Below, one piece after another: positions 56,919 through 64,000 of a DNA stretch of 64,000 nt. Positions within the stretch are counted from its first letter, which is position 1, and each line of letters begins with the position of its first letter. The position numbers were made by a program, and so were the translations under genes. Where the stretch lies: contig NZ_SAUH01000001.1 in assembly GCF_004193175.1 (NCBI RefSeq), positions 3,867,001 to 3,931,000 of the forward strand, in the 5' to 3' direction. A model generated the notes under the pieces. That model worked only from the letters and a program-made list of their open reading frames with translations. It did not search any database and was not told the origin of the DNA. The stretch comes from Streptomyces sp. RFCAC02. Its GTDB lineage: Bacteria; Actinomycetota; Actinomycetes; Streptomycetales; Streptomycetaceae.

Positions 56919-57410
56919 GTCATCCCCGCCGTCCGCGTCCTGCCCGGCGGGCACGGCGGCCGGCGGGTCGGCCGGCAGCCGAGGGTCACGGACCGGTGAC
57001 GTGCCGCTCTTCCCGTCGCCCGCCGCGGCGTTCTCCTCCGCACCGCCGCCGCCAGCGCCGTCCTCGCCCCCGGGAACTCCGCCGTCCTGGGGAACTTTTC
57101 CCCCACCCCGCGGCGTCTCCTCCGATGACTCCTCGTCCCGCTCCCGCTCCGAAATGTCCGGGGACCTGCCCGACACCCATGCCTCCCACAAGTCGTTCGC
57201 GCCGCGTCGTTCCCACTGCCCTGCGGCCCTTACCAGTCTGCCGGGTCCCGCTCACCGCGGTACGACGCGTCCGGGGCGGCCGAATCCGGCCGTCCACCCT
57301 CAAGGACGACTACGACATATCTACGGGTTCCCACCCATAGCGACCACGTCCTCTCGACAGAACAATGTGAGAGGCGTCACCCTGTCTTTCATCCACGCGG
57401 GGAGGCATGG

Positions 57411-58208
57411 ATGGGCAGGAGTCGTAGAACCATTCCGGAGGAGCTGCTGCTGCTGGCTCTGGACCCGGCCACGGGCACCACAGCGCAGCCCCAGTCGCTC
57501 GACCTCGGCCTTGCCGGGGCGCAGCTCGTCGAGCTGGCCCTGGCGGGACGAATAGCCCCAGATGGGGACCGAATAGCCGTGATACTGGCACGGCCGACCG
57601 GAGATCCCACCCTGGACTCCGCTCTGGAACTGCTGCGCAGGCGCGGCAGCCCGGTGCGGGCCGTCCACTGGATCGGCGGACCCAGATTGGGACTTCGCCA
57701 AACCTACCTCACGCATCTGGAGCGCTGCGGCATGGTGCACGCGGTGGAGAACCAGATGTGCGGCGTCCTTCCGACGACCCGGTACCAGGCGACGGACACC
57801 GCGGTCAGCCGGCAGATCAGGGCGCGTCTCGACACGGCGATCCGCACCGGGACACCACCGGACCCGCGGACCGCGGCGCTCGCGGCCCTCGCACACGCCG
57901 TGGGCCTCGGCAAGCACCTCTATCCGGGCAACGAGGGACGGTCGTCCCGGTCCAGGCTGCGTGACCTCATCCGGCACGACCCGATGGGCGGGCTCGTCGC
58001 CCACGCCGTCATGGACGTGCAGAACGGTGTCGCCGGCCAGGCGGCCGCACGGCAGCGGGGCGTCCAGCCGGCCGGCGCGGCGCCGCGCAAGACGGGGCGG
58101 AAACCCGCCGCCGGCGCCATGGCGGTGGTCGGGCCGTCGGCAGGGCCGGACCAGGCCATGCGCAGGGCGGTGGCGCGGGTCCCGGTACGCCCCTCGTTGT
58201 CGCATTAG
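57411..58208 (+). CDS. GOLPH3/GPP34-like protein
   Basis: The 265-residue protein starts RRTIPEELLLLALDPATGTT and has LDLGLAGAQLVELALAGRIA, VLPTTRYQATDTAVSRQI and DPRTAALAALAHAVGLGKHL, the pattern of the GPP34/GOLPH3 family whose eukaryotic members bind phosphoinositides. Streptomycetes have many copies with unknown role, often near developmental regulators. The C-terminal 50 residues are basic. ATG 57411 is the start. It diverges from the carboxypeptidase gene. Confidence 0.87.
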   Translation: MGRSRRTIPEELLLLALDPATGTTAQPQSLDLGLAGAQLVELALAGRIAPDGDRIAVILARPTGDPTLDSALELLRRRGSPVRAVHWIGGPRLGLRQTYLTHLERCGMVHAVENQMCGVLPTTRYQATDTAVSRQIRARLDTAIRTGTPPDPRTAALAALAHAVGLGKHLYPGNEGRSSRSRLRDLIRHDPMGGLVAHAVMDVQNGVAGQAAARQRGVQPAGAAPRKTGRKPAAGAMAVVGPSAGPDQAMRRAVARVPVRPSLSH

Positions 58209-58485
58209 CCCGACGCACACACGCGCGATCGGTAGGTGCCGGCGTGCTCCGCGCCACCAGCGGCAGCCGCCGGACGACCGCCGGCGCACGGACCACCCGG
58301 GAGCCGCGGGCGAGCGCGGGGTGGAGCGGAGGACCGTCCATGCGGACCACCGCCCCACCCCGCGCTTGCGCATGAGTACCCTCGGTCGTCAGTCTGTCGC
58401 CAAGACCCTGCGGTGGTGCCGTCGGAGATGGCAGTCTGCTGGGGAGCGACAGTTCATGATCGCTGACCGACGGAGGTGCAAGTCC

Positions 58486-59349
58486 GTGGCGGGCAATGTC
58501 AATCCCACTGTCCGGCGACGCCGGCTCGGCCAGGAATTACGGCGTCTCCGGGAGGACCGGAACATGACGGCGGAGGAAGTCGCGGACCGCCTCCTCGTCT
58601 CCCAGTCCAAGATCAGCCGGCTGGAGAACGGCCGGCGCAGCATCAGCCCGCGGGACGTCCGGGACCTGTGCGGCGTCTACGGCGTGGAGGACAAGCGGCT
58701 GATCGACTCCCTGATGCAGATGGCCAGGGAGTCCCGCCAGCAGGGGTGGTGGCACGCCTTCGCCGAACTCTCCACCTCCTACAGCGTCTACATCGGTCTG
58801 GAGACGGACGCCTCCTCCCTGCGCGTCTACGAACCGCAGGTCATCCCGGGGCTCTTCCAGACACCCGCCTACGCCGAGGCGCTGATCGCCGGCGCGCTCC
58901 CCGAGGTGACCGACGAGGAGATCGACAGCCGGGTGCAGGTGCGGCTGCGGCGTCAGCAGCGTGTGTGGGACGACAAGAACCCGCTGCGCCTGTGGGCGGT
59001 CGTGGACGAGGCGGTGCTGCGCCGTCTGGTCGGCGGCACCTCGGTCATGGCCGAGCAGATGAACCGGCTCGTGGAGTGCTCCCGCCTCCCGAACGTGACG
59101 CTGCAGATCCTCCCGTTCAGCGCCGGCGCACACCCGGGCGTGAACGGGCAGTACGCGGTGCTGGAGTTCCCTGAGGCGACGGATTCGACGGCCATCTATC
59201 TGGAGGGCGGCACGAGTGACCTCTACCTGGAGAAGCCGCATGACGTGCAGTACTACAGCGTCATGTACGAGCACCTCCGGGCGCAGGCGCTGAGCCCGGA
59301 GCAGAGCCGCGCCTTCATCATCAAGGTGGCCGAGGAATACGGGGGTTAG
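58486..59349 (+). CDS. WhiJ-like XRE regulator with DUF5753 domain (second copy)
   Basis: The 287-residue protein has an XRE helix-turn-helix (RRLREDRNMTAEEVADRLLV; SQSKISRLENGRRSISPRDV) and a DUF5753 domain (EPQVIPGLFQTPAYAEALIA; NVTLQILPFSAGAHPGVNGQ; DLYLEKPHDVQYYSVMYEHL). GTG 58486 follows GGAGGTG by seven bases. A DUF397 gene follows 165 bases on, giving the classic pair. It is distinct from the copy at 44105. Confidence 0.9.
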   Translation: MAGNVNPTVRRRRLGQELRRLREDRNMTAEEVADRLLVSQSKISRLENGRRSISPRDVRDLCGVYGVEDKRLIDSLMQMARESRQQGWWHAFAELSTSYSVYIGLETDASSLRVYEPQVIPGLFQTPAYAEALIAGALPEVTDEEIDSRVQVRLRRQQRVWDDKNPLRLWAVVDEAVLRRLVGGTSVMAEQMNRLVECSRLPNVTLQILPFSAGAHPGVNGQYAVLEFPEATDSTAIYLEGGTSDLYLEKPHDVQYYSVMYEHLRAQALSPEQSRAFIIKVAEEYGG

Positions 59350-59514
59350 CCGGGCAGGGGGAAGGGGAGTCGGGGCGGAGCATACATGCCCTGGGGACGG
59401 TCGGCCCGGAAACCGGAAACGCTCCATCCGGTCGGGTGAAGGCATCCGGGGTGTGCCGAGGGTGACGAGTACGGTCTCCCGCGTTACTACCGACGTGTAC
59501 TCCGGGAGCAGACC

Positions 59515-59730
59515 ATGGCAATCCAGCGAGCGGCCACGCGCACGTGGACGAAGTCCTCGTATTCCGCGGGCAATGGCGCCTGCGTGGAGGTGATGTCCCC
59601 GGGCCGGGATCTCCTGGCCGTGCGGGACTCCAAGGTGCCTGCCGGTCCGCGGCTGGGGTTCGCCGTCGGTTCGTGGTCGGCTTTCCTCGGTGTGGTGGAC
59701 CGCGCCGCGACCGGCGGCTGCGGCGCCTGA
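59515..59730 (+). CDS. DUF397 protein
   Basis: The 71-residue protein has the DUF397 pattern: TWTKSSYSAGNGACVEVMSP, LLAVRDSKVPAGPRLGF and SWSAFL. Relatives include BldB, and they work with DUF5753 regulators such as the one directly upstream. ATG 59515 follows GGGAGCAG. Confidence 0.9.
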   Translation: MAIQRAATRTWTKSSYSAGNGACVEVMSPGRDLLAVRDSKVPAGPRLGFAVGSWSAFLGVVDRAATGGCGA

Positions 59731-59821
59731 CACGCGGCCGGTGCCGTCCGGGGCGCCCGTACCGTCCTGGGCGGCACGCCGATCACCCCGCCGGGCCGCG
59801 CCTTCCCGCCTGCCGGAGGCA

Positions 59822-59889
59822 CCCCCTTCCTTCTTCCTTCCGCGCCTCCCGCGCTCTCCGTCTCCTCTCCCTCCTCGCTCCTCCCTTCT
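59822..59889. other. Polypyrimidine tract
   Basis: About 68 bases almost free of A and with very few G on the plus strand (CCCCTTCCTTCTTCCTTCCG and so on), in the gap between the DUF397 and racemase genes. It is compositionally odd; no function is claimed. Confidence 0.5.
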
Positions 59890-59967
59890 GCTCGTGCGGG
59901 CCGTGTCCCCGTGCTCGATGTGCAGTCCTCCCGCCCGGCGTCTCCTTCCCGCGCTCGCCGCCCCGTC

Positions 59968-60708
59968 TCACCGCTGGTGCGGGCCGCCCCGCCAGTCCGG
60001 CAGCGGACGCCGCCCCGCCGCCACCTCGAATGCCGCCTCGGCGCCGAGCCGGGTCGAGTCCAGGACGGGCAGGGGGGAGTCGGCCGGCGTGATGAGCAGC
60101 GGTATCTCGGTGCAGACGAGAGCCACCGCGTCGCAGCCCCGGGCGGCCAGGCGTTCGATGACGCCGAGGTACCGCGCGCGGGCGCTGTCCGTGAATCTGC
60201 CGTGCAGCAGCTCCTCCCAGATGACGCCGTCGATCAGCTTCCTGTCCTCCGCGACCGGTATCTCCGCCGTCATCCCCAGCGCTCCGAACGCGTCACGGTA
60301 GAGCGGCCCCTCCATCGTCCAGCGGGTGCCGAGGACGCCGATCCGCCGGTGCCCGTCCCGCGCGGCACGCTCGGCGACCAGGCGGGGCAGATGCAGACCC
60401 GGCAGCGGGAGTCCGGGCAGCCCCGGCAGATCGAGCGCGAGGTGCGCCGTGTTGTCGGGGCAGAGGAAGAAATCCGCTCCCGCCCGCGCCAGGGCCTCGG
60501 CGCTCTCCGCGAGGACCGCTCTGACCGCAGCGTGGTCGCCCGCCTCCCAGGCCGGCATCGACCGGGCGAGCGGGATCATGTCCAGACTGACGCGGGGGTG
60601 CTCGTTCGCCCCCAGGGCGGCGATCCCGTCGGCGCAGAAGGCCCGCAGGCACAGGACCGCGCCCTCTGCGCTGTGACCCAGGATTCCGGCGTGCTTCATC
60701 ACGACCAC
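59968..60708 (-). CDS. Aspartate/glutamate racemase family protein
   Basis: The 246-residue cofactor-free racemase-fold protein has the first catalytic Cys in FFLCPDNTAHLAL near residue 82 and the second in VALVCTEIPLLITPADS near 200, with RIGVLGTRWTMEGPLYRDAF between, as in the amino-acid racemase and hydantoin racemase group. It could make D-aspartate or D-glutamate for cell wall or antibiotics. It starts at ATG 60706-60708 and diverges from an XRE-cupin regulator, whose operators overlap its promoter. Confidence 0.85.
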   Translation of the reverse strand: MVVMKHAGILGHSAEGAVLCLRAFCADGIAALGANEHPRVSLDMIPLARSMPAWEAGDHAAVRAVLAESAEALARAGADFFLCPDNTAHLALDLPGLPGLPLPGLHLPRLVAERAARDGHRRIGVLGTRWTMEGPLYRDAFGALGMTAEIPVAEDRKLIDGVIWEELLHGRFTDSARARYLGVIERLAARGCDAVALVCTEIPLLITPADSPLPVLDSTRLGAEAAFEVAAGRRPLPDWRGGPHQR

Positions 60709-60710
60709 CC

Positions 60711-60778
60711 CGTTCGGTGTGGTGAACGTCTGTCCGTTACAGTGAACATCATCGCCCTCGCGTTCGTCAAGGCGAACG
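60711..60778. promoter_or_regulatory. Duplicated operator CGTTCG-N6-YGAACG in divergent promoter
   Basis: CGTTCG-gtgtgg-TGAACG (60711-60728) and CGTTCG-tcaagg-CGAACG (60761-60778) are the same inverted repeat with the same 6-bp spacer, 50 bp apart, flanking the racemase and XRE-cupin starts. They are the likely sites for the XRE-cupin protein. Confidence 0.65.
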
Positions 60779-60818
60779 TCCGGGCGTCCACAGCGAACGA
60801 GCGGAGGCGGCCACGGCC

Positions 60819-61373
60819 ATGGAATCCGTCCACCTGAACGAGACGATCGCGGCCGCGCTCCGCCGCGAACGGACGCGGGCCGGCATCACCCTCACCGAAC
60901 TGGCACGGCGTGCCGGGCTCGCGAAGTCCACGCTGTCCCAGCTCGAGTCGGGCGGCGGCAACCCGAGCGTCGAGACGCTGTGGGCACTGGCGGGCGCGCT
61001 CGGCGTCCCGTTCAGCCGCCTCGTCGACCCGCCGGGCGCCGCCGTGCGTCTCGTCCGCGCCGACGAGGGCACACCCCACCACGCGGACGACGCCGACTAC
61101 AGCGCCACCCTGCTGGCAGCGGCTCCGCCCCACGTGCGCCGCGACATCTACCGGATCGCGGCCGAGCCCGGCGACACCCACCACTCGGAACCGCACCAGC
61201 CGGGGACGGTCGAGCACCTCGTCATCGGTTCGGGCCGCGCCGAGGCAGGCCCGGCCGACGAGCCCGTTGAACTCGGCCCCGGCGACTACCTCGCCTACCC
61301 CGGGGACGCCCCGCACGTCTTCCGCGCCCTCCTGCCCGGCACGACGGGCGTGATCGCGATGGACCACTCCTGA
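60819..61373 (+). CDS. XRE-cupin transcriptional regulator
   Basis: The 184-residue protein has an XRE helix-turn-helix (RRERTRAGITLTELARRAGL, AKSTLSQLESGGGNPSVETL) and a C-terminal cupin at about 90-180 (HHSEPHQPGTVEHLVIGSGR; LGPGDYLAYPGDAPHVFRAL) that would bind a small effector. It diverges from the amino-acid racemase gene and probably represses both genes. ATG 60819 is the start. Confidence 0.9.
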   Translation: MESVHLNETIAAALRRERTRAGITLTELARRAGLAKSTLSQLESGGGNPSVETLWALAGALGVPFSRLVDPPGAAVRLVRADEGTPHHADDADYSATLLAAAPPHVRRDIYRIAAEPGDTHHSEPHQPGTVEHLVIGSGRAEAGPADEPVELGPGDYLAYPGDAPHVFRALLPGTTGVIAMDHS

Positions 61374-61438
61374 CCTGTGCCGGCGGCCCCGCCGGGCGTC
61401 CGGTCGTCACTGTCAGTGGCGGGTGCGAGCATGTGGTC

Positions 61439-62119
61439 ATGGACGAGCGAGGGGCGGCGATCGCCGCGTACTGGGGCCGCGCGGCGGCGCGGTTCGACGA
61501 GGAGCCGGACCACGGCCTGCGGGACGACCGGGTCCGGCGGGCGTGGGCCGCGCGGCTCGCGCGGTGGGTGCCCGCGTCCGCCGGTGACGTGCTGGACGCA
61601 GGCTGCGGCACGGGGTCGTTGTCCGTCCTGCTGGCCGGCGCCGGGCACCGGGTGACGGGCGTCGACCTGGCGCCGGCGATGGTGGCGGCGGCGCGGGAGA
61701 AGGCCGGGAGGGCCGGTCTCGCGGAGCGGACGGAGTTCCTCACGGGGGACGCGGCCGGGCCGCCGGTGGGCGGGCGGCGGTTCGGCGCGGTCCTGGCGCG
61801 GCACCTGCTGTGGACGCTGCCCGATCCGCACGCGGCCCTGCGCGCCTGGTGCGCGCTGACGCGGCCGGGCGGCCGTCTGGTGCTGGTCGAGGGCCGCTGG
61901 CGGCAGCCGGCCGGCGCGCGCCCCTACGTCCCGGAGGCGGCCGGGCTGCCGTGGGGGGACGGCGTCGGCGCCGAGACGCTGACCGACGTGCTGCGTCCGT
62001 GGGCGGAGACGATATGCGTGGAGCCGCTGGCCGACGACCCCGACCTGTGGGGCGGCCCGGTCGACGACGAGCGGTACGCGCTCGTCGCCACGCTGCCGGA
62101 GGACGGGGGGAGCCTCTGA
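61439..62119 (+). CDS. Class I SAM-dependent methyltransferase
   Basis: The 226-residue protein has AGDVLDAGCGTGSLSVLLAG (motif I), VTGVDLAPAMVAAAREKAGR, GAVLARHLLWTLPDPHAALR and RPGGRLVLVEGRW. It resembles UbiE/COQ5-like small-molecule methyltransferases. ATG 61439 is used; a GTG two codons upstream is also open. Substrate unknown. It lies behind the XRE-cupin gene and converges on the Mut7-C gene. Confidence 0.85.
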   Translation: MDERGAAIAAYWGRAAARFDEEPDHGLRDDRVRRAWAARLARWVPASAGDVLDAGCGTGSLSVLLAGAGHRVTGVDLAPAMVAAAREKAGRAGLAERTEFLTGDAAGPPVGGRRFGAVLARHLLWTLPDPHAALRAWCALTRPGGRLVLVEGRWRQPAGARPYVPEAAGLPWGDGVGAETLTDVLRPWAETICVEPLADDPDLWGGPVDDERYALVATLPEDGGSL

Positions 62120-62238
62120 GTCGGACGGCACGGGCGGGACCGGTGGTGTGCCGGCGCTCGGCGGGAGTTCCGTGCCGGCTCGTCCGCGTCGTGGCCGCGC
62201 GCGGTCGGGCGGCTTCCGCTGGCGGCGCGGGGAGCGCG

Positions 62239-62985
62239 TCAGGCGGGCGTGTCCGGTGCGGTGTCGCCGAAGTCGTGGAGTGCCTCGTCGACGATGGCCG
62301 CCAGGCGGGTGTGGTGGGCGCCGCGCCAGTAGATCCGGCCGCACGCCGGGCACTCGGCGAACACGTCGTACGTGCTGCGCGTGCCCTGCTCCAGGCGGGC
62401 GCCGACCGACTCCTTGTCGGCGGGGCGCAGCGGTCCGTTGCAGGCCGTGCAGCGTGTCCACGGCGCGAGGCGCGGGCGGAAGCGCTCCAGGACCTCCCGC
62501 AACTGGTCGTCGGGCCGGGTGTGGTCCACGTGCGCGCCGGCCCACAGCTCGCGGCGGCGCAGCAGCCCCCGGTCGCGCGACAGCAGTACGCGCCGCTCCG
62601 CGGCCGACCGGGCGGCCAGCGCGGCGTCCCCGGGGTCGGGGGTCGTGTAGGCGGCGTCCACGCCCAGCAGGCGCAGGCGGCGTGCCAGGGTCCCGAGGTG
62701 CACGTCCAGCAGGAAGCGCAGCGGAGCCCCCGGCACCCGCTGCGGGCGGTCCACCGGCCGTACCTCGACCGTCTCGCCCGCCGCGGGCACGTGCGCGGCC
62801 GGCACCTCGCGGCCGTCCGCCAGCAGCCGGCCCACCTCGGTCAGCGGCACCCCGAGCGACTCCACGACGTGCCCGAGGGACGAGGTGCCGTCCGTCGTGA
62901 CGGGCAGCCGCTCCACGCGCCGGCCGGCCGGCAGGAAATGCCGCAGCCGGGGCGCGAGCACCACCGTGATCCCCTGATCAGCCAC
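62239..62985 (-). CDS. Mut7-C RNase-domain protein with N-terminal ubiquitin-like domain
   Basis: The 248-residue protein has two parts. Residues 1-85 (LRHFLPAGRRVERLPVTTDG; SLGHVVESLGVPLTEVG) are a MoaD/ThiS-like ubiquitin fold. Residues about 90-245 are a Mut7-C domain: LRFLLDVHLGTLARRLRLLG with its Asp, VLLSRDRGLLRRRELW, and a zinc ribbon (RCTACNGPL ... ECPACGRIYWRG). Mut7-C is a PIN-fold RNase. GTG 62983-62985 is the start. Its RNA target is unknown. Confidence 0.87.
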   Translation of the reverse strand: MADQGITVVLAPRLRHFLPAGRRVERLPVTTDGTSSLGHVVESLGVPLTEVGRLLADGREVPAAHVPAAGETVEVRPVDRPQRVPGAPLRFLLDVHLGTLARRLRLLGVDAAYTTPDPGDAALAARSAAERRVLLSRDRGLLRRRELWAGAHVDHTRPDDQLREVLERFRPRLAPWTRCTACNGPLRPADKESVGARLEQGTRSTYDVFAECPACGRIYWRGAHHTRLAAIVDEALHDFGDTAPDTPA

Positions 62986-63022
62986 GCCGCCAGGATGCCA
63001 CCCGCGCGCCGCCGGGCGGTAC

Positions 63023-63073
63023 GGGATCCCCGCCCGGCACCCGGTCCGCGGGTCGCGCCCGGGCGGGGATCCC
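63023..63073. promoter_or_regulatory. Perfect 15-bp inverted repeat between divergent genes
   Basis: GGGATCCCCGCCCGG (63023-63037) and CCGGGCGGGGATCCC (63059-63073) are perfect inverted repeats 21 bp apart, between the Mut7-C gene (-) and the small protein (+). It precedes both genes, so it is more likely a regulatory or structured element than a terminator. Confidence 0.55.
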
Positions 63074-63129
63074 GGCCGTGTGCGGGGCCGCCGGGCAGGG
63101 CATACGCTGGCAGACAGGGAGGTGACGTC

Positions 63130-63333
63130 ATGTCCGACATGCCCGACAACTCCAAGCGGCCCCAGGAGCCGCCCACGCCGGACCGGCTGCTGCACAGCGG
63201 CGCCGACAGGCCCGTCGATCCCGAGGACCTGGTGCGGCTCAGCGGGCGGGAACCCACGCCCGAACTGATCGAGGAGGCCCGGCGCACCCTGGAACGGGAA
63301 GGCCCCAAGGCCGTCGAGCGCTACCTTCCGTAG
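63130..63333 (+). CDS. Conserved small protein of unknown function
   Basis: The 67-residue charged protein ([51 protein letters not shown]) has one or two helices and no membrane span. ATG 63130 is preceded by GGGAGGTGA at ideal spacing, so it should be well translated. No function is recognised. Confidence 0.75.
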   Translation: MSDMPDNSKRPQEPPTPDRLLHSGADRPVDPEDLVRLSGREPTPELIEEARRTLEREGPKAVERYLP

Positions 63334-63342
63334 CGGCCCGGC

Positions 63343-63368
63343 GGAATGTTCGTCCGCCGCTCCTGGTT
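63343..63368 (+). promoter_or_regulatory. Sigma-R-like promoter of the LLM oxidoreductase gene
   Basis: GGAAT (63343-63347), exactly 18 bases, then GTT (63366-63368), 66 bases before the ATG at 63434. Matches the SigR consensus. Confidence 0.6.
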
Positions 63369-63433
63369 GGCCCCTGGAGGGACACGCATCCCGTGGACCA
63401 CCAGCAGCGGACCGATCAGGAGGGCGCACGAGC

Positions 63434-64000
63434 ATGGCCGATGGCACCGACACAGCCGGCGGACCGGACGGAATCAGGGGTACGGCCCGGGGCAGCGCCC
63501 CCGTCCCCCTGTCCGTGCTCGACCTGGCCACCGTGGGCAGCGGCACGACCGCGTCGGCGGCCCTGAGCACCACGACCGAGCTGGCGCGGCTCGCCGAGCG
63601 CCGGGGCTACCACCGGTTCTGGGTGGCGGAGCACCACTCGATGCCCGGTGTCGCCAGCTCCTCACCGGCCGTGATCCTCGGCCACCTCACCGCGCGGACC
63701 GAACGCATACGCCTCGGCTCCGGCGGCGTCATGCTGCCGAACCACGCGCCGCTCGTCGTGGCGGAGCAGTTCGGCACGCTGGAGGCGCTGGCGCCCGGCC
63801 GGATCGACCTGGGCCTCGGCCGCGCCCCCGGCACGGACGGCGGTACGGCGGCGGCCCTGCGCCGCGGCCGTACGGACGGTCCCGACGAGTTCCCGAGCCA
63901 GGTGGCCGAACTGGTGCGGTTCCTGGACGACGACTACCCGGACGCGCACCCGTACGCGCGGATCCACGCAGTGCCCGGCCCCGTGCAGGGCAGCGCCGAG
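63434..64000 (+). CDS. LLM-class flavin-dependent oxidoreductase (3' end outside window)
   Basis: The first 189 codons of a luciferase-like F420- or FMN-dependent enzyme: [60 protein letters not shown] and [20 protein letters not shown]. These are the N-terminal barrel strands with the usual AEHH and GRAPG motifs. It is preceded by a sigma-R-like promoter, pointing to a role under thiol stress. It runs off the right edge. Confidence 0.9.
   Translation, partial: MADGTDTAGGPDGIRGTARGSAPVPLSVLDLATVGSGTTASAALSTTTELARLAERRGYHRFWVAEHHSMPGVASSSPAVILGHLTARTERIRLGSGGVMLPNHAPLVVAEQFGTLEALAPGRIDLGLGRAPGTDGGTAAALRRGRTDGPDEFPSQVAELVRFLDDDYPDAHPYARIHAVPGPVQGSAE

Larger units (their letters stand above)
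54748..57176 (-). pseudogene. D-alanyl-D-alanine carboxypeptidase (S11) with acidic tail, frameshifted
   Basis: The peptidase part (from about 55980 down) has a membrane span (TPVVVFLLIVFAVAQ) and the S11 triad PIASVAKVM (Ser codon about 55716), SANNVARLV and GIKTGTTTAAG; it trims peptidoglycan stem peptides outside the cell. The N-terminal 400 residues form a cytoplasmic low-complexity acidic tail with three copies of a DQATxxLRLP-like motif. Between them, the frame shifts at about 55965-55980 in C-rich sequence: NRPAPPPTPCGRP should read on as HPLRTTLRRVKIW with one more C. GTG 57174-57176 follows GGGAGG. As both parts are well kept, a sequencing error or recent loss is likely. Confidence 0.82.

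Noticed and set aside
56080..57340. Plus-strand Ser/Ala-rich and Arg/Pro-rich frames over the acidic tail
   Set aside because: Mirror frames of low-complexity repeats; the minus frame is in register with a ribosome-binding site and the LRLP motifs.
1..64000. CRISPR array, prophage or antibiotic gene cluster
   Set aside because: No regularly spaced repeats, no phage structural genes and no PKS, NRPS or terpene enzymes are visible. The only repeats are short tandem units in one coding tail and the tRNA scar.

Overview
The window is high-GC actinomycete DNA, almost certainly a Streptomyces or close relative. It carries an hrdD-type sigma factor, the sepX/glpR - mog - moaC - moeA/glp - galU block, an LPFR small protein, two WhiJ-like DUF5753 regulators with small partners, an ergothioneine operon and a GOLPH3-like protein, all with strong G/C third positions. 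No CRISPR array, complete prophage or large biosynthetic cluster is visible. Gene names rest on sequence recognition; nothing was searched. Layout, left to right: 0-6.5 kb holds a Tat-exported protein cut by the left edge, a three-gene catabolic operon (SLC13/DASS carboxylate transporter, a double MmgE/PrpD protein, a D-2-hydroxyacid dehydrogenase) and a divergent IclR regulator. 6.5-9 kb is a decayed integrative-element scar: a degenerate copy of the 3' half of tRNA-Ala plus its terminator, a small membrane ORF, a frameshifted ATPase, a Nudix hydrolase and a GntR regulator without a proper start, ending at the intact tRNA-Ala(CGC). 9-14.7 kb is the division/molybdenum-cofactor block, with moeA/glp broken by a frameshift, then galU and 5-formyl-THF cyclo-ligase. 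14.7-21.8 kb holds a penicillin-acylase-type hydrolase, a K+/H+ antiporter, an fmdB-mtnP operon under a sigma-R-like promoter overlapped by a CIRCE-like site, a CpaB-like protein and mscL. 21.8-29.4 kb has a truncated AMP-binding protein, an MFS exporter with TetR regulator, hrdD with a sigma-R promoter, a SEDS protein and an M20 hydrolase. 29.7-35.1 kb is egtABCD plus a dienelactone hydrolase. tRNA-Arg(CCU) at 35.1 kb is followed by a small degraded island (truncated VapC toxin, HNH nuclease fragment) and a DUF1444-Imm49 protein. 37.6-43.4 kb has RDD, HEAT, wHTH and STAS proteins and a notable operon: a 23-codon leader ORF, an RsgA-type GTPase and a methyltransferase-GNAT fusion. 43.4-48 kb holds a WhiJ-like locus, a deletion scar, an RlmA-type rRNA methyltransferase, a nitroreductase with its own sigma-R-like promoter and a membrane gene pair behind repeated operators. 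48-57 kb carries an unknown protein, a stand-alone LigD phosphoesterase, a YhgE-like membrane protein, a TetR regulator, an alpha/beta hydrolase, a lipoprotein HNH nuclease and a frameshifted D-Ala-D-Ala carboxypeptidase with a long acidic repetitive tail. 57-64 kb holds a GOLPH3-like protein, a second WhiJ/DUF397 pair, a racemase facing an XRE-cupin regulator across duplicated operators, a methyltransferase, a Mut7-C protein and the start of an LLM-type oxidoreductase with a sigma-R-like promoter. How the parts connect: four GGAAT-N18-GTT promoters (hrdD, fmdB-mtnP, nitroreductase, LLM oxidoreductase) together with the ergothioneine genes give the region a thiol/redox-stress theme. Leader ORFs ahead of the RsgA-type GTPase and possibly the RlmA-type methyltransferase suggest ribosome-sensing control. 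Several genes are split by single-base changes in C runs, which may be real decay or sequencing error.
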